Assembly (NCBI GenBank): GCA_005883175.1
Contig: VAYV01000250.1
Span: forward strand, 1 to 6,917
Source of the DNA: Actinomycetota bacterium
Lineage (GTDB): Bacteria > Actinomycetota > AC-67
Length of the DNA: 6,917 nucleotides
Direction of reading: 5' to 3'
Shown: in pieces, positions 1 through 6,129 of the stretch
Position numbering within the stretch: the stretch's first letter is position 1
Layout: each line of letters starts with the position of its first letter
The notes under the pieces: model-generated
The model's input: the letters and a program-made list of their open reading frames with translations, nothing else
Told to the model about the DNA's origin: nothing
Databases searched by the model: none
Position numbers and translations under genes: made by a program

Positions 1-1
1 A

Positions 2-466
2 CCCGCATTCCTGCGCCTGATGCGCCAAGGAACGAAGGCCGTGCACGGAGAGGACTATCGGTTCGAGTTCGCAAGGGCCGAGCAGCTGCGCGACGGCGCA
101 GACCTTGCCCTCGTCGCCACCGGCGGGCTCGTGCAGGAGGCGCTCATCGCTGCCGACGAGCTGGCGAAAGAGGGGATCCAGGCCCGGGTCCTCAACGTGC
201 ACACGATCGCACCGCTCGACGTCGCCGCGATCGCGCACGCCGCGCGCGATTGCGGGCGCGTGATCTCCGCGGAGGACCACAACGTCAACGGCGGTCTCGG
301 AAGCGCCGTCGCCGAGGCGATCGCGGAGTCCGGTTCGGGCGCGCGGCTGAAGCGCATCGGCTTGCACACGTTCGGTGAGTCCGGATCACAGCAAGAGTTG
401 TACGACAAGTACGGTCTCGCCGGCGCGCGCATCGCGGACACCGCGCGCGAGTTCGTGAAATCCTGA
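2..466 (+). CDS. Transketolase, C-terminal subunit (5'-partial)
   Basis: The frame is open from the left edge of the window (first full codon at base 2) to TGA at 464-466, so the gene starts outside the window. The visible 154 residues match the end of the pyrimidine-binding domain plus the C-terminal domain of split transketolases. Seen features are a LVATGGLVQEAL strand-helix, RVLNVHTIAPLD, the EDHNVNGGLGSAVAEA segment and a terminal TFGESGSQQELYDKYGL. The last matches the FGxSGxxxELxxxYGL ending typical of this family. Transketolase uses thiamine diphosphate to move two-carbon units between sugar phosphates in the cytosolic pentose phosphate pathway. The catalytic and cofactor-binding N-terminal half should be a separate gene upstream if this is a split enzyme. 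The related 1-deoxyxylulose-5-phosphate synthase has a similar C-terminal domain, but its terminal motifs fit less well. Confidence 0.85.
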   Translation, partial: PAFLRLMRQGTKAVHGEDYRFEFARAEQLRDGADLALVATGGLVQEALIAADELAKEGIQARVLNVHTIAPLDVAAIAHAARDCGRVISAEDHNVNGGLGSAVAEAIAESGSGARLKRIGLHTFGESGSQQELYDKYGLAGARIADTAREFVKS

Positions 467-518
467 CGACCTCGCAGCAATTATGAAGCCGTCGTAACAC
501 ACCGACCGCTGAGCGTGA

Positions 519-547
519 TTGCCCACCCTTTCCCCTTCTGCTAGCCT
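519..547 (+). promoter_or_regulatory. Putative promoter for the ftsE-ftsX operon
   Basis: TTGCCC at 519-524 resembles a -35 element (4 of 6 to TTGACA). It is followed after exactly 17 bases by TAGCCT at 542-547, which fits the TAnnnT pattern of a -10 element. Transcription would start near 553-556, about 45 bases ahead of the ftsE ATG and just ahead of a strong Shine-Dalgarno sequence at 560-565. The site lies in the 133-base gap after the transketolase gene, so the division genes probably have their own promoter. This is read from sequence alone. Confidence 0.4.
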
Positions 548-570
548 CCTGCCGATCCCAGGAGGCGCAG

Positions 571-603
571 TTGAGATCGGCGTGCGCGCGGGTGCCCAAA
601 TGA
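571..603 (+). CDS. Possible 10-codon leader ORF overlapping the ftsE start
   Basis: A perfect AGGAGG at 560-565 stands 5 bases ahead of TTG at 571-573. From there a short frame reads MRSACARVPK and ends with TGA at 601-603, which overlaps the ftsE ATG (600-602) in an ATGA arrangement. This is the layout expected for translational coupling. The Shine-Dalgarno is 34 bases from the ftsE ATG, too far to serve it directly. An alternative reading is that FtsE starts at the in-frame GTG at 582 (16 bases from the Shine-Dalgarno), adding six residues. The peptide has no recognised family, and translation is unproven. Confidence 0.3.
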   Translation: MRSACARVPK

Positions 604-1292
604 TTCGGACCGTCAACATCACCAAGATCTACCGAGGAAACGTCGTCGCCTTGCGCGACGTCTCCATCGACATCATCAAAAGTGAGTTCGTCTTCCTCGT
701 CGGTCCGTCCGGCTCCGGCAAGTCGACGATGATGCGCTTGATCTTGCGTGAGGATCAGCCGACCTCGGGTGAGATCTACGTCGCCGGCAAGAACGTCGCG
801 CAGCTTGCCTCCTGGAAGGTTCCAGCGCTCCGTCGCAATATCGGCTGCGTCTTCCAGGACTTCAAGCTCCTCCCGAATAAGACCGTCTTCGAGAACGTAG
901 CCTTCGCGCTGGAGGTGATCGGCGTATCCCGGGGCGTGATCCGGCGCCAGGTGCCTGAGGTCTTGGAGCTGGTCGGCCTCGGCGACAAGGCGCCTCACTT
1001 GCCCGACGAGCTGTCCGGCGGAGAGCAGCAGCGCGTTTCGATCGCGCGCGCCTTCGTCAACCGGCCGCAGATCCTGATCGCGGACGAGCCCACGGGGAAC
1101 CTCGATCCGACGACGTCGATCGAGATCATGAAGCTGCTCGACCTGATCAACCGCAGAGGTACGACCGTCCTCATGGCGACGCACGACCACGCGATCGTGG
1201 ACGCGATGCGTCGTCGCGTTATCGAGCTGGACAAGGGGATCGTCGTCCGCGACCAGGAACGCGGCGTCTACGGATACGGGGCACAGGTGTAG
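600..1292 (+). CDS. ftsE: Cell division ATP-binding protein FtsE
   Basis: This is the cytoplasmic ABC-type ATPase that pairs with FtsX at the division site and drives control of cell-wall hydrolases. From the ATG at 600 the protein is 230 residues, the usual length, and begins MIRTVNITKIY like other FtsE proteins. An in-frame TTG at 519 would add 27 residues, but it is the likely -35 element. Visible motifs are Walker A GPSGSGKST (35-43), Q-loop Q86 in VFQDFKLLP, signature LSGGEQQR (138-145), Walker B ILIADEP with catalytic E163 (158-164), D-loop GNLDP, and switch histidine H195 in ATHD. All ATPase residues are present. It ends with TAG two bases before ftsX, indicating one operon. Its own start lacks a close Shine-Dalgarno and may depend on coupling to the short leader frame. 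Confidence 0.96.
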   Translation: MIRTVNITKIYRGNVVALRDVSIDIIKSEFVFLVGPSGSGKSTMMRLILREDQPTSGEIYVAGKNVAQLASWKVPALRRNIGCVFQDFKLLPNKTVFENVAFALEVIGVSRGVIRRQVPEVLELVGLGDKAPHLPDELSGGEQQRVSIARAFVNRPQILIADEPTGNLDPTTSIEIMKLLDLINRRGTTVLMATHDHAIVDAMRRRVIELDKGIVVRDQERGVYGYGAQV

Positions 1293-1294
1293 CG

Positions 1295-2188
1295 ATGGCG
1301 ATCAAGATCGATTACGCGCTCCAAGAATCGGCGACCAACATCCGCAGGAACATGTTCATCACGGTCGCCGCCATCCTCGTCGTCGGCGTGTCGCTGTTCC
1401 TCGGTGGGTCTGCGTTGCTCCTCCAGCATGCGACTGCGCGCGCGTCCGATCAGTGGACGAGCCAGGTCGAGGTCGCCGTCTTCTTGACGAACGACATCTC
1501 GCCGGATGAGCGCACCCAGCTTCAGAACGACCTCACCGCGATGTCCGAGGTTGCGCGCGTCACCTACGAAAGTAAGGCGCAGGCGTACGAGCGCTTCAAG
1601 CGTTTGTTCGCGAATCAGCCGGACATCGTCAACAACACGAGCCCCGACGCTCTTCCGGAGAGCTTCCGCGTGAAGCTGAAGGACCCCCACCAGTTCGGCG
1701 TCATCCGCGACCGCCTTGACGGAAGGCCCGGCGTCTACCAGATCAGAGACGAGCGGCAAACCGTGCACGAGCTGTTCAAGGCGACGGAAACCCAACGCAA
1801 GATGTCGTTCTGGAACGCGATCATCGTCTTCATCGCCGCGACGATCCTCATCGCGACCACCATCAGGATGGCCATCTTCTCGCGCCGCAAAGAGATCGGA
1901 ATCATGAAGCTCGTCGGTGCGACCAACTGGTTCGTGCGTATCCCGTTCATGCTCGAAGGGGTCGTGCAGGGATTGATCGGCGGCGTCGTCGCCGTGTGCA
2001 TCCTCTTGCTTCCGCCCGTCCGATCACTCTTGTCGAGCACCGGGCCGCAGCTCGCTTTCTCCCAGAGCTTCCGGTTCCAAGTCACCTACGGAGACATCGT
2101 CCTGTACGGCAGCTTCATGATCGCCGCCGGCATGTTGATCGGCGTGCTCGGCAGCCTTTTCGGGCTCAGAAGGTTCCTCGACGTCTGA
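1295..2188 (+). CDS. ftsX: Cell division membrane protein FtsX
   Basis: This is the permease-like membrane partner of FtsE. It lacks transport function in known cases; its large external loop binds and activates peptidoglycan hydrolases or their activators. The protein has 297 residues. A cytoplasmic N-terminus with the typical ALQESATNIRRNM is followed by TM1 (about 20-44), an extracytoplasmic domain (about 45-170), TM2 (about 172-193), the conserved cytoplasmic SRRKEIGIMKLVGATNWFVRIPFMLEG segment that contacts FtsE (196-222), TM3 (about 220-242) and TM4 (about 266-290). The external domain carries the family's VEVAVFLTNDIS and later SFRVKLKDP stretches. The ATG at 1295 lies two bases after the ftsE stop, with AGGTG at 1285-1289 as a modest ribosome-binding site, so translation is probably coupled. 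Confidence 0.96.
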   Translation: MAIKIDYALQESATNIRRNMFITVAAILVVGVSLFLGGSALLLQHATARASDQWTSQVEVAVFLTNDISPDERTQLQNDLTAMSEVARVTYESKAQAYERFKRLFANQPDIVNNTSPDALPESFRVKLKDPHQFGVIRDRLDGRPGVYQIRDERQTVHELFKATETQRKMSFWNAIIVFIAATILIATTIRMAIFSRRKEIGIMKLVGATNWFVRIPFMLEGVVQGLIGGVVAVCILLLPPVRSLLSSTGPQLAFSQSFRFQVTYGDIVLYGSFMIAAGMLIGVLGSLFGLRRFLDV

Positions 2189-2273
2189 AAATCAACGCGG
2201 GGCGGGCAAATGCGCTGGTCAGGGGGCTCAAGACCACCCGGAGCGATGCCGAAACTACCCACGTTAGATACTG

Positions 2274-2313
2274 TTACGACTGTTGACAGAGTATCCATTC
2301 GTATATTTAAGAT
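2274..2313 (+). promoter_or_regulatory. Putative promoter of the M23 peptidase gene
   Basis: A consensus -35 element TTGACA stands at 2283-2288 in an AT-rich stretch that contrasts with the GC-rich surroundings. The -10 element is ambiguous: TATATT at 2302-2307 is the better match but only 13 bases away, and TAAGAT at 2308-2313 has a 19-base spacer. GTTAC at 2274-2278 and GTTGA at 2282-2286 form an imperfect direct repeat touching the -35, which could be a regulator site. The rest of the 163-base gap after ftsX shows no riboswitch or other RNA that I recognise. Confidence 0.4.
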
Positions 2314-2351
2314 GGCTGCTGTTTTCTGTTGTTCCGGAAGGGGAGAGCCGG

Positions 2352-3506
2352 ATGGTGGCACCGAGAAGGGCAATCCGTCGCGTCGCGCTGAGCGCGATGA
2401 TCACCGCGGCCGCGCTTGCAGCGCTGCCGTCGGGGACGGCAACCGCCTCCAGCTACAGTGACCGACAGCAACAGCTCCAGCAGCTGATCCAGCAGAAGGA
2501 AGCCAAGCTTCATCGCCTCACGCATCGGGCGAACGACCTCTTCGGCCAGCTCCAGGAAACCAACGGGCAGCTCGCTGCGACCCAGAGCCGCCTCAACTCG
2601 CTGAACCTTCAGCTGATCGATTCGCGCGCGAAGCTCGCCGCGATCGACGCCCAGCTCGATGTCGTCTCTGCCGCGCTGCAGCAGAAGAGCGCCCAGCTCC
2701 AGGCGCCGACCGGGTACAGCCAAGCGCTCGCCCAGTCGCAGGACTTCGCCGACGTAGTCACGGCGAACCAGTTCGCCGGCAGCGTCCTGCGCGCCGACGC
2801 CACCACGATGGCGCAGCTCGAGCAGACAGAGGCAACGGTTTCGGGACAGCGGGTCGACATCGCGAACCATCAGGCGTCGATCGTCAAGGCTCGCAACGCC
2901 CAGGCGGCCGAACTTGCTCAGATCGCCAACATCCAAGGGCAGCAAGCCGCCGTCCGCGGGCAGCAAGCTGCTTTGCGCGCGCATCAGAACCACCTGCTCC
3001 GCGAGGTCAACGCGCAGCGCTACAGCTACATCAAGCAGATCCAAGAACTGCAGCGCGAGAACAACCTGCTGTCCGCGATCATCCGCGGCGCGCAGCGCGG
3101 TCAGCGCGTCATCCAAGGCGTCGGCGGTTATCTCAAGTGGCCGGTCTCGGGTCCGATCACGTCGCCGTTCGGCTGGCGCATCCACCCGATCTACGGCTAC
3201 CGCTCGTTCCACACCGGGATCGACATCGGCGTTCCGGTGGGGACGACCGTGAAGGCTGCTCGCTATGGGAAGGTTATCTACACCGGCTATAACGGCGCGT
3301 TCGGTCTCGTGGTGATCATCGACCACGGCAACTCGTTGGCGACGATGTACGCGCACCTCAGCCGCGTCTTCGTGAGCGTGGGGCAGCGGGTGAGTACGCT
3401 TCAAGCGGTCGCAGCGAGCGGCAACACCGGCTGGTCGACGGGTCCGCACCTGCACTTCCAGGTGGACCTGCAAGGCACGCCGGTCAACCCCCTCAGCTGG
3501 CTGTAA
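2352..3506 (+). CDS. Secreted coiled-coil M23 (LytM) peptidoglycan endopeptidase
   Basis: This is a probable cell-wall hydrolase that cuts peptide bridges in peptidoglycan and is a candidate partner of FtsEX. The ATG at 2352 is preceded by a strong purine-rich GGAAGGGGAGA at 2336-2346. It gives 384 residues; an in-frame TTG at 2283 is part of the promoter instead. Residues 1-32 form a signal peptide (basic RRAIRR, hydrophobic core, likely cleavage after ATA at 30-32). Residues about 36-115 and 155-250 are Gln-, Ala- and Leu-rich coiled coil. The LytM domain covers about 262-384. Its zinc and catalytic residues are intact: H287 and D291 in HTGID, H335 in YAHLS, H366 and H368 in GPHLHF. The EnvC protein of Escherichia coli has the same plan but a degenerate site and only activates amidases, whereas this one looks catalytically competent. 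Domain evidence is strong; the FtsEX link is inferred from position and architecture. Confidence 0.92.
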   Translation: MVAPRRAIRRVALSAMITAAALAALPSGTATASSYSDRQQQLQQLIQQKEAKLHRLTHRANDLFGQLQETNGQLAATQSRLNSLNLQLIDSRAKLAAIDAQLDVVSAALQQKSAQLQAPTGYSQALAQSQDFADVVTANQFAGSVLRADATTMAQLEQTEATVSGQRVDIANHQASIVKARNAQAAELAQIANIQGQQAAVRGQQAALRAHQNHLLREVNAQRYSYIKQIQELQRENNLLSAIIRGAQRGQRVIQGVGGYLKWPVSGPITSPFGWRIHPIYGYRSFHTGIDIGVPVGTTVKAARYGKVIYTGYNGAFGLVVIIDHGNSLATMYAHLSRVFVSVGQRVSTLQAVAASGNTGWSTGPHLHFQVDLQGTPVNPLSWL

Positions 3507-3534
3507 CGCGGTAGCGCCTCATCGGCAGCCCGCC

Positions 3535-3540
3535 TACGAT
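3535..3540 (+). promoter_or_regulatory. Possible -10 element of a near-leaderless smpB transcript
   Basis: TACGAT fits the TAnnnT -10 pattern and ends 9 bases before the smpB ATG. No Shine-Dalgarno sequence is visible in the bases before the ATG (GATTCGGGCCCC). A transcript starting at or within a few bases of the ATG would explain this, as is common in actinobacteria. No convincing -35 is present at the expected distance. Read-through from the M23 gene 43 bases upstream is the alternative. Confidence 0.3.
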
Positions 3541-3549
3541 TCGGGCCCC

Positions 3550-4038
3550 ATGAGCGCGCGCGAAAAAACGCAGGCATCGGCGATCGCAACGAATAGGCGC
3601 GCGCGCCACGAGTACGACATCGAACAGACCTACGAGGCGGGGATCTCTCTCGTCGGCAGTGAGGTGAAGACGCTCCGCGCCGGCAAAGCATCGCTCCAAG
3701 ACGCATACGGCGTCATCAATCGCGATGAGCTGTGGGTCTACGGGATGCACATCCCCGAGTATCCGCAAGCATCGATGCTGAACCACGAGCCGGCGCGCGC
3801 GCGCAAGCTGCTCATGCATCGAAAGGAGATCCAGAAGCTGCAGGCCAAGACCCAGCAGGAGGGGTACACGCTGATCCCGCTGAAGCTCTACTTCAAGGGG
3901 AACAAGGTCAAGGTCGAGCTTGCCCTCGCAAAGGGCCGCAAGAAATGGGACAAGCGCGAAGCGATCGCCAAGCGTGAAGCAACGCGCGAGATGGCGAAGC
4001 ACGCCGGTGCGGTGAGGCGAGGGGAGCGCAGGCCGTAG
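3550..4038 (+). CDS. smpB: SsrA-binding protein SmpB
   Basis: SmpB binds the tRNA-like domain of tmRNA and brings it to stalled ribosomes, where its C-terminal tail probes the empty mRNA channel. The 162-residue protein matches the family throughout: NRRARHEYDIEQTYEAGISL near the start, GSEVKTLRAGKASLQD (36-51), MHIPEY (66-71), LNHEPARARKLLMHRKEI (77-94), LIPLKLYF (108-115), KVKVELALAKGRKKWDKRE (119-137) and a basic tail ending RRGERRP. The KKWDKRE segment, which precedes the tail helix, is intact. The start at 3550 leaves 14 residues before the conserved core, a normal length. The partner RNA is encoded in the same window at 6130-6473. Confidence 0.96.
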   Translation: MSAREKTQASAIATNRRARHEYDIEQTYEAGISLVGSEVKTLRAGKASLQDAYGVINRDELWVYGMHIPEYPQASMLNHEPARARKLLMHRKEIQKLQAKTQQEGYTLIPLKLYFKGNKVKVELALAKGRKKWDKREAIAKREATREMAKHAGAVRRGERRP

Positions 4039-4094
4039 GGGGTCCTGTACCAAAGGTCATCGCTCGAGCAGCCCCCGACTGACATCCTTGTCTC

Positions 4095-5345
4095 GTGGAC
4101 GAGGGCGAGCGAGTCTGGGAACAGAGGGCCGGGGCCTTCTTCGGCCGGTTCCCGAAGGGGCCGAAGCTCTTGTCGGCTGCAATCGCGTGCGTCGTCATCG
4201 TTGCGGCGGCGGTCTCGGTACCGATCTTCACGTCCGCGCCGGGACGTCCTCCGGCCGCTGCCCTCTCGCCTTCGGCCTCCCCGATCCGATCGACGACTTC
4301 GTCTCCGACCTCGTCCGTCGAAGTCTCGCAAGGAGCGCCGATCGGCATCGTCGTCTACCCGATCGCACACGGGTTCCAAGCCGAATCGATCGATGCTCGC
4401 GGCGTGCGCCGCCCCTGCTTCGAGGGATCGAGCAACCTCTCGATCCAAGAGGTTAGAGCCGGCGGCGTTCTGTTCACCGACAACGACCTGTACGCGACAA
4501 CACTGCAGTGCAGTAAGCCGACTCGTCTCGTTTCTCGACAGATGCTTTCAAGCAACAAGATCACTCGCGATGACCGGATCGACTGTGTGTCGCTATCGCC
4601 CGACGGGAAGAGGATCGCGTTCGACTTCGAACCGGCGAAGTCGAGTGAGGGTCAGCCGTGGGTTGCGAACTCAGACGGCAAGAATCTTCGACGGCGCGGC
4701 GGACAGACGTACTGCGTCAATCCGATCGGGTGGATCGATAACGCTCATTACCTTGCCCAGGAGTACAGCGACGTCATCCCGTACGGTGTTGATGTCTCGA
4801 CGGGAGCCGTGTCGTTCTTGCGGCACGGTGAGGCCTGGCTGGGCGCTCTGTCTCCCGACGGCGGGATGGCCGTGTATCCACGGTGGACGAACGGAGATTT
4901 CGACGGAGCCTTTTTGCTGGATCGACGAACAGGCTCAACGACGAAACTCAGTGCCGGCTCGGGCGTGTTTCCCGCCGACACCCCGTCTTGGACGGCCTCT
5001 ATGTGGAACCCTTCAGGATCCCGGTTGGTTTTGCAGGAACAGAGGTCCGACTACGTGGTTTACTCCAATCGCGGGAGGTTACTGGCCTCTTTCACCTCGC
5101 CGATCGCCGTCAGGGACAACGCCAACTTCGGCTGGTTGGACGAAACCCACGTGTGGATCAGCGGAGGCAGGCTCGTTCCGTCTGCGAGAACCGAGTTTGC
5201 AAAGCGAGCCGGATCCCGAGATCAAGGTCGCCACGGGCATCTTTTCCCGCACAGCGCCGGGCTGGCGGGTGCTGCCCTGCCGACAATGTCGGTCCGGCCC
5301 GTACGTATTCGGTGTCCAGCTCACCGAGCCAAGCACTCCTCCTGA
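4095..5345 (+). CDS. Membrane-anchored beta-propeller-like protein, N-terminal part (frame broken near its end)
   Basis: I do not recognise this gene as a named family. The frame starts at GTG 4095 with no visible ribosome-binding site, 56 bases after smpB. It encodes a short cytoplasmic N-terminus, one membrane segment (about 24-46), a Ser/Pro/Thr-rich linker (about 47-78) and an external domain. That domain carries TolB/WD40-like blade motifs: LSPDGKRIAF (167-176), LSPDGGMAVY (252-261) and WNPSGSRLVL (304-313). This suggests a type II membrane protein with a propeller-like sensor or binding domain. Protein-like sequence in this frame fades after about ISGGRLVP, near base 5185. The last roughly 50 residues, rich in Arg, Gly and His, are probably out of frame, because a convincing C-terminus continues in the next frame to 5670. 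No function can be assigned. Confidence 0.6.
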   Translation: MDEGERVWEQRAGAFFGRFPKGPKLLSAAIACVVIVAAAVSVPIFTSAPGRPPAAALSPSASPIRSTTSSPTSSVEVSQGAPIGIVVYPIAHGFQAESIDARGVRRPCFEGSSNLSIQEVRAGGVLFTDNDLYATTLQCSKPTRLVSRQMLSSNKITRDDRIDCVSLSPDGKRIAFDFEPAKSSEGQPWVANSDGKNLRRRGGQTYCVNPIGWIDNAHYLAQEYSDVIPYGVDVSTGAVSFLRHGEAWLGALSPDGGMAVYPRWTNGDFDGAFLLDRRTGSTTKLSAGSGVFPADTPSWTASMWNPSGSRLVLQEQRSDYVVYSNRGRLLASFTSPIAVRDNANFGWLDETHVWISGGRLVPSARTEFAKRAGSRDQGRHGHLFPHSAGLAGAALPTMSVRPVRIRCPAHRAKHSS

Positions 5346-5670
5346 CCCGTGTGGCCCGGGAAACGGATTCTTGTTCGGCTGGACACCCGATTCCGTTTCA
5401 AGAGTGCGGTCCCGGCTCCTGCACGCCTGGGGAGCAGATAGACCAGGCCATTCCGATCCGAACAGTTCCGAATTCGTTGCCGTTGAGCAGAAGACCCTTC
5501 AGGTCGGCAGCCGCCAGTTCATCCTTCTCGAGGCCTCCTTCTACGAGTGCGCGGCCTGGGTGGCATTCGCACGCGTGGGATCGAGGACGATCGTGATAGA
5601 GGTGCCGGTCGATGGATTGTCGTCACCGGCCAACAAAGTCGTTCTCGACACTCTTCGTTTCACGGGGTAG
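5176..5670 (+). pseudogene. C-terminal continuation of the propeller-like gene in the +1 frame
   Basis: The frame beginning with codon 5176 reads as ordinary protein to TAG at 5668-5670. It includes FRLREPSLQSEPDPEIKVATG, GWRVLPCRQCRSGPYVFGVQLTEP, a Cys/Gly/Pro turn and an ordered end with ILLEASFYECAAWVAFARVGSRTIVIEVP and VVLDTLRFTG. It has no good start codon or ribosome-binding site (the first plausible one is TTG at 5197), so it is most simply the rest of the 4095 gene. Joining the two with one +1 shift somewhere in 5160-5215 gives about 524 residues. The cause could be a real inactivating insertion, programmed frameshifting or an assembly error. No long homopolymer lies in that interval. 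The coordinates here mark only the clearly coding-like part. Confidence 0.5.
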
Positions 5671-5680
5671 CCCTCGTGGA

Positions 5681-6034
5681 CTAGCGGACGCGCTCGCGCG
5701 TCCAGGTCGCGTACATCAACAGGGCCGTCGCGATGATCCACGGCGCGACGAAGAAAAACCCGAACGACATCGCGCCGAGCGCCGTTATCCCGATGCTGAC
5801 GAACGAGATCGCCAGCTTCACGCGCAGGCCGAAGCTCCGCGGACCGCTCTGCCATCTCGAGTGCACCGGCGGCGCGCTGGGAGCCGTGAGGGCCTCGGAC
5901 GGCGACCACGTCGTCTTCCGGAACGTGTCGTGGAGCTCGTCGAGCAAGTCGTCTCCATCCACCGGCGCCTTGAAGCAGATCGGGCACCACGCCGCGTTCT
6001 CGGGAAGAAGCGCGCCACACGAGCAGGACTCCAT
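5681..6034 (-). CDS. Small zinc-ribbon membrane protein
   Basis: This 117-residue protein of unknown function runs opposite to its neighbours. Residues 4-20 contain CSCGALLPENAAWCPIC. Cysteines 4 or 6, with 17 and 20, look like a short zinc ribbon of the type found at the N-terminus of many small bacterial membrane proteins. An acidic, flexible middle (about 24-65) follows, then two hydrophobic segments (about 70-90 and 91-110) and a charged end, TRERVR. It is probably an inner-membrane hairpin protein with its zinc ribbon in the cytoplasm. The stop is 10 bases from that of the propeller gene, so the two converge with almost no room for a terminator. Its start is 95 bases from the 5' end of the tmRNA gene, which is transcribed divergently. 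No clear ribosome-binding site is visible before the ATG. Confidence 0.7.
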   Translation of the reverse strand: MESCSCGALLPENAAWCPICFKAPVDGDDLLDELHDTFRKTTWSPSEALTAPSAPPVHSRWQSGPRSFGLRVKLAISFVSIGITALGAMSFGFFFVAPWIIATALLMYATWTRERVR

Positions 6035-6097
6035 ATCCAGGTCATCGGCAGGGCGCCCGAACGCCTGAAAAGGGCGGCATAACCGGCGCGGGGCGGC

Positions 6098-6106
6098 TGT
6101 TACACT
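6098..6106 (+). promoter_or_regulatory. Extended -10 promoter element of ssrA
   Basis: TGTTACACT contains TACACT at 6101-6106 preceded by TG at 6098-6099, an extended -10 element. No good -35 is visible at 17 bases upstream, which fits an extended -10 promoter. The transcript would begin near 6113, giving a short precursor leader of about 17 bases that RNase P would remove at the mature 5' end (6130). Confidence 0.4.
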
Positions 6107-6129
6107 TCGAAGAGCTTGGCAACTTCATA

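Noticed and set aside
466..495. ACGAC/GTCGT inverted repeat after the transketolase stop
   Set aside because: Only 5 bp of stem with a 20-base loop and no T run, too weak to call a terminator.
519..599. FtsE beginning at TTG 519, with 27 extra residues
   Set aside because: The extra segment does not resemble FtsE, the TTG is part of a well-spaced -35/-10 pair, and MIRTVNITKIY at 600 is the normal family start.
285..1190. Long minus-strand open frame across ftsE
   Set aside because: It is antisense to a clear FtsE, and its Arg- and Asp-rich composition is typical of the reverse reading of a high-GC gene.
2205..2250. tRNA-like sequence suggested by GGLEPP on the reverse strand
   Set aside because: The segment CTCAAGAC has no pairing T stem and no acceptor or anticodon arm can be found.
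2189..2351. Cyclic-di-AMP (ydaO-type) riboswitch before the M23 gene, as found before some cell-wall hydrolases
   Set aside because: None of the conserved motifs are seen, and the likely promoter leaves only about 30 to 40 bases of leader.
2307..3473. 388-codon minus-strand open frame across the M23 gene
   Set aside because: It is antisense to a gene with a signal peptide and an intact LytM domain; its Arg/Leu/Asp-rich product has no domain.
6052..6070. Imperfect hairpin CAGGGCG-CCCGAA-CGCCTG between the zinc-ribbon gene and ssrA
   Set aside because: No T run follows on either strand and the stem carries a bulge; it may be a chance GC-rich fold.
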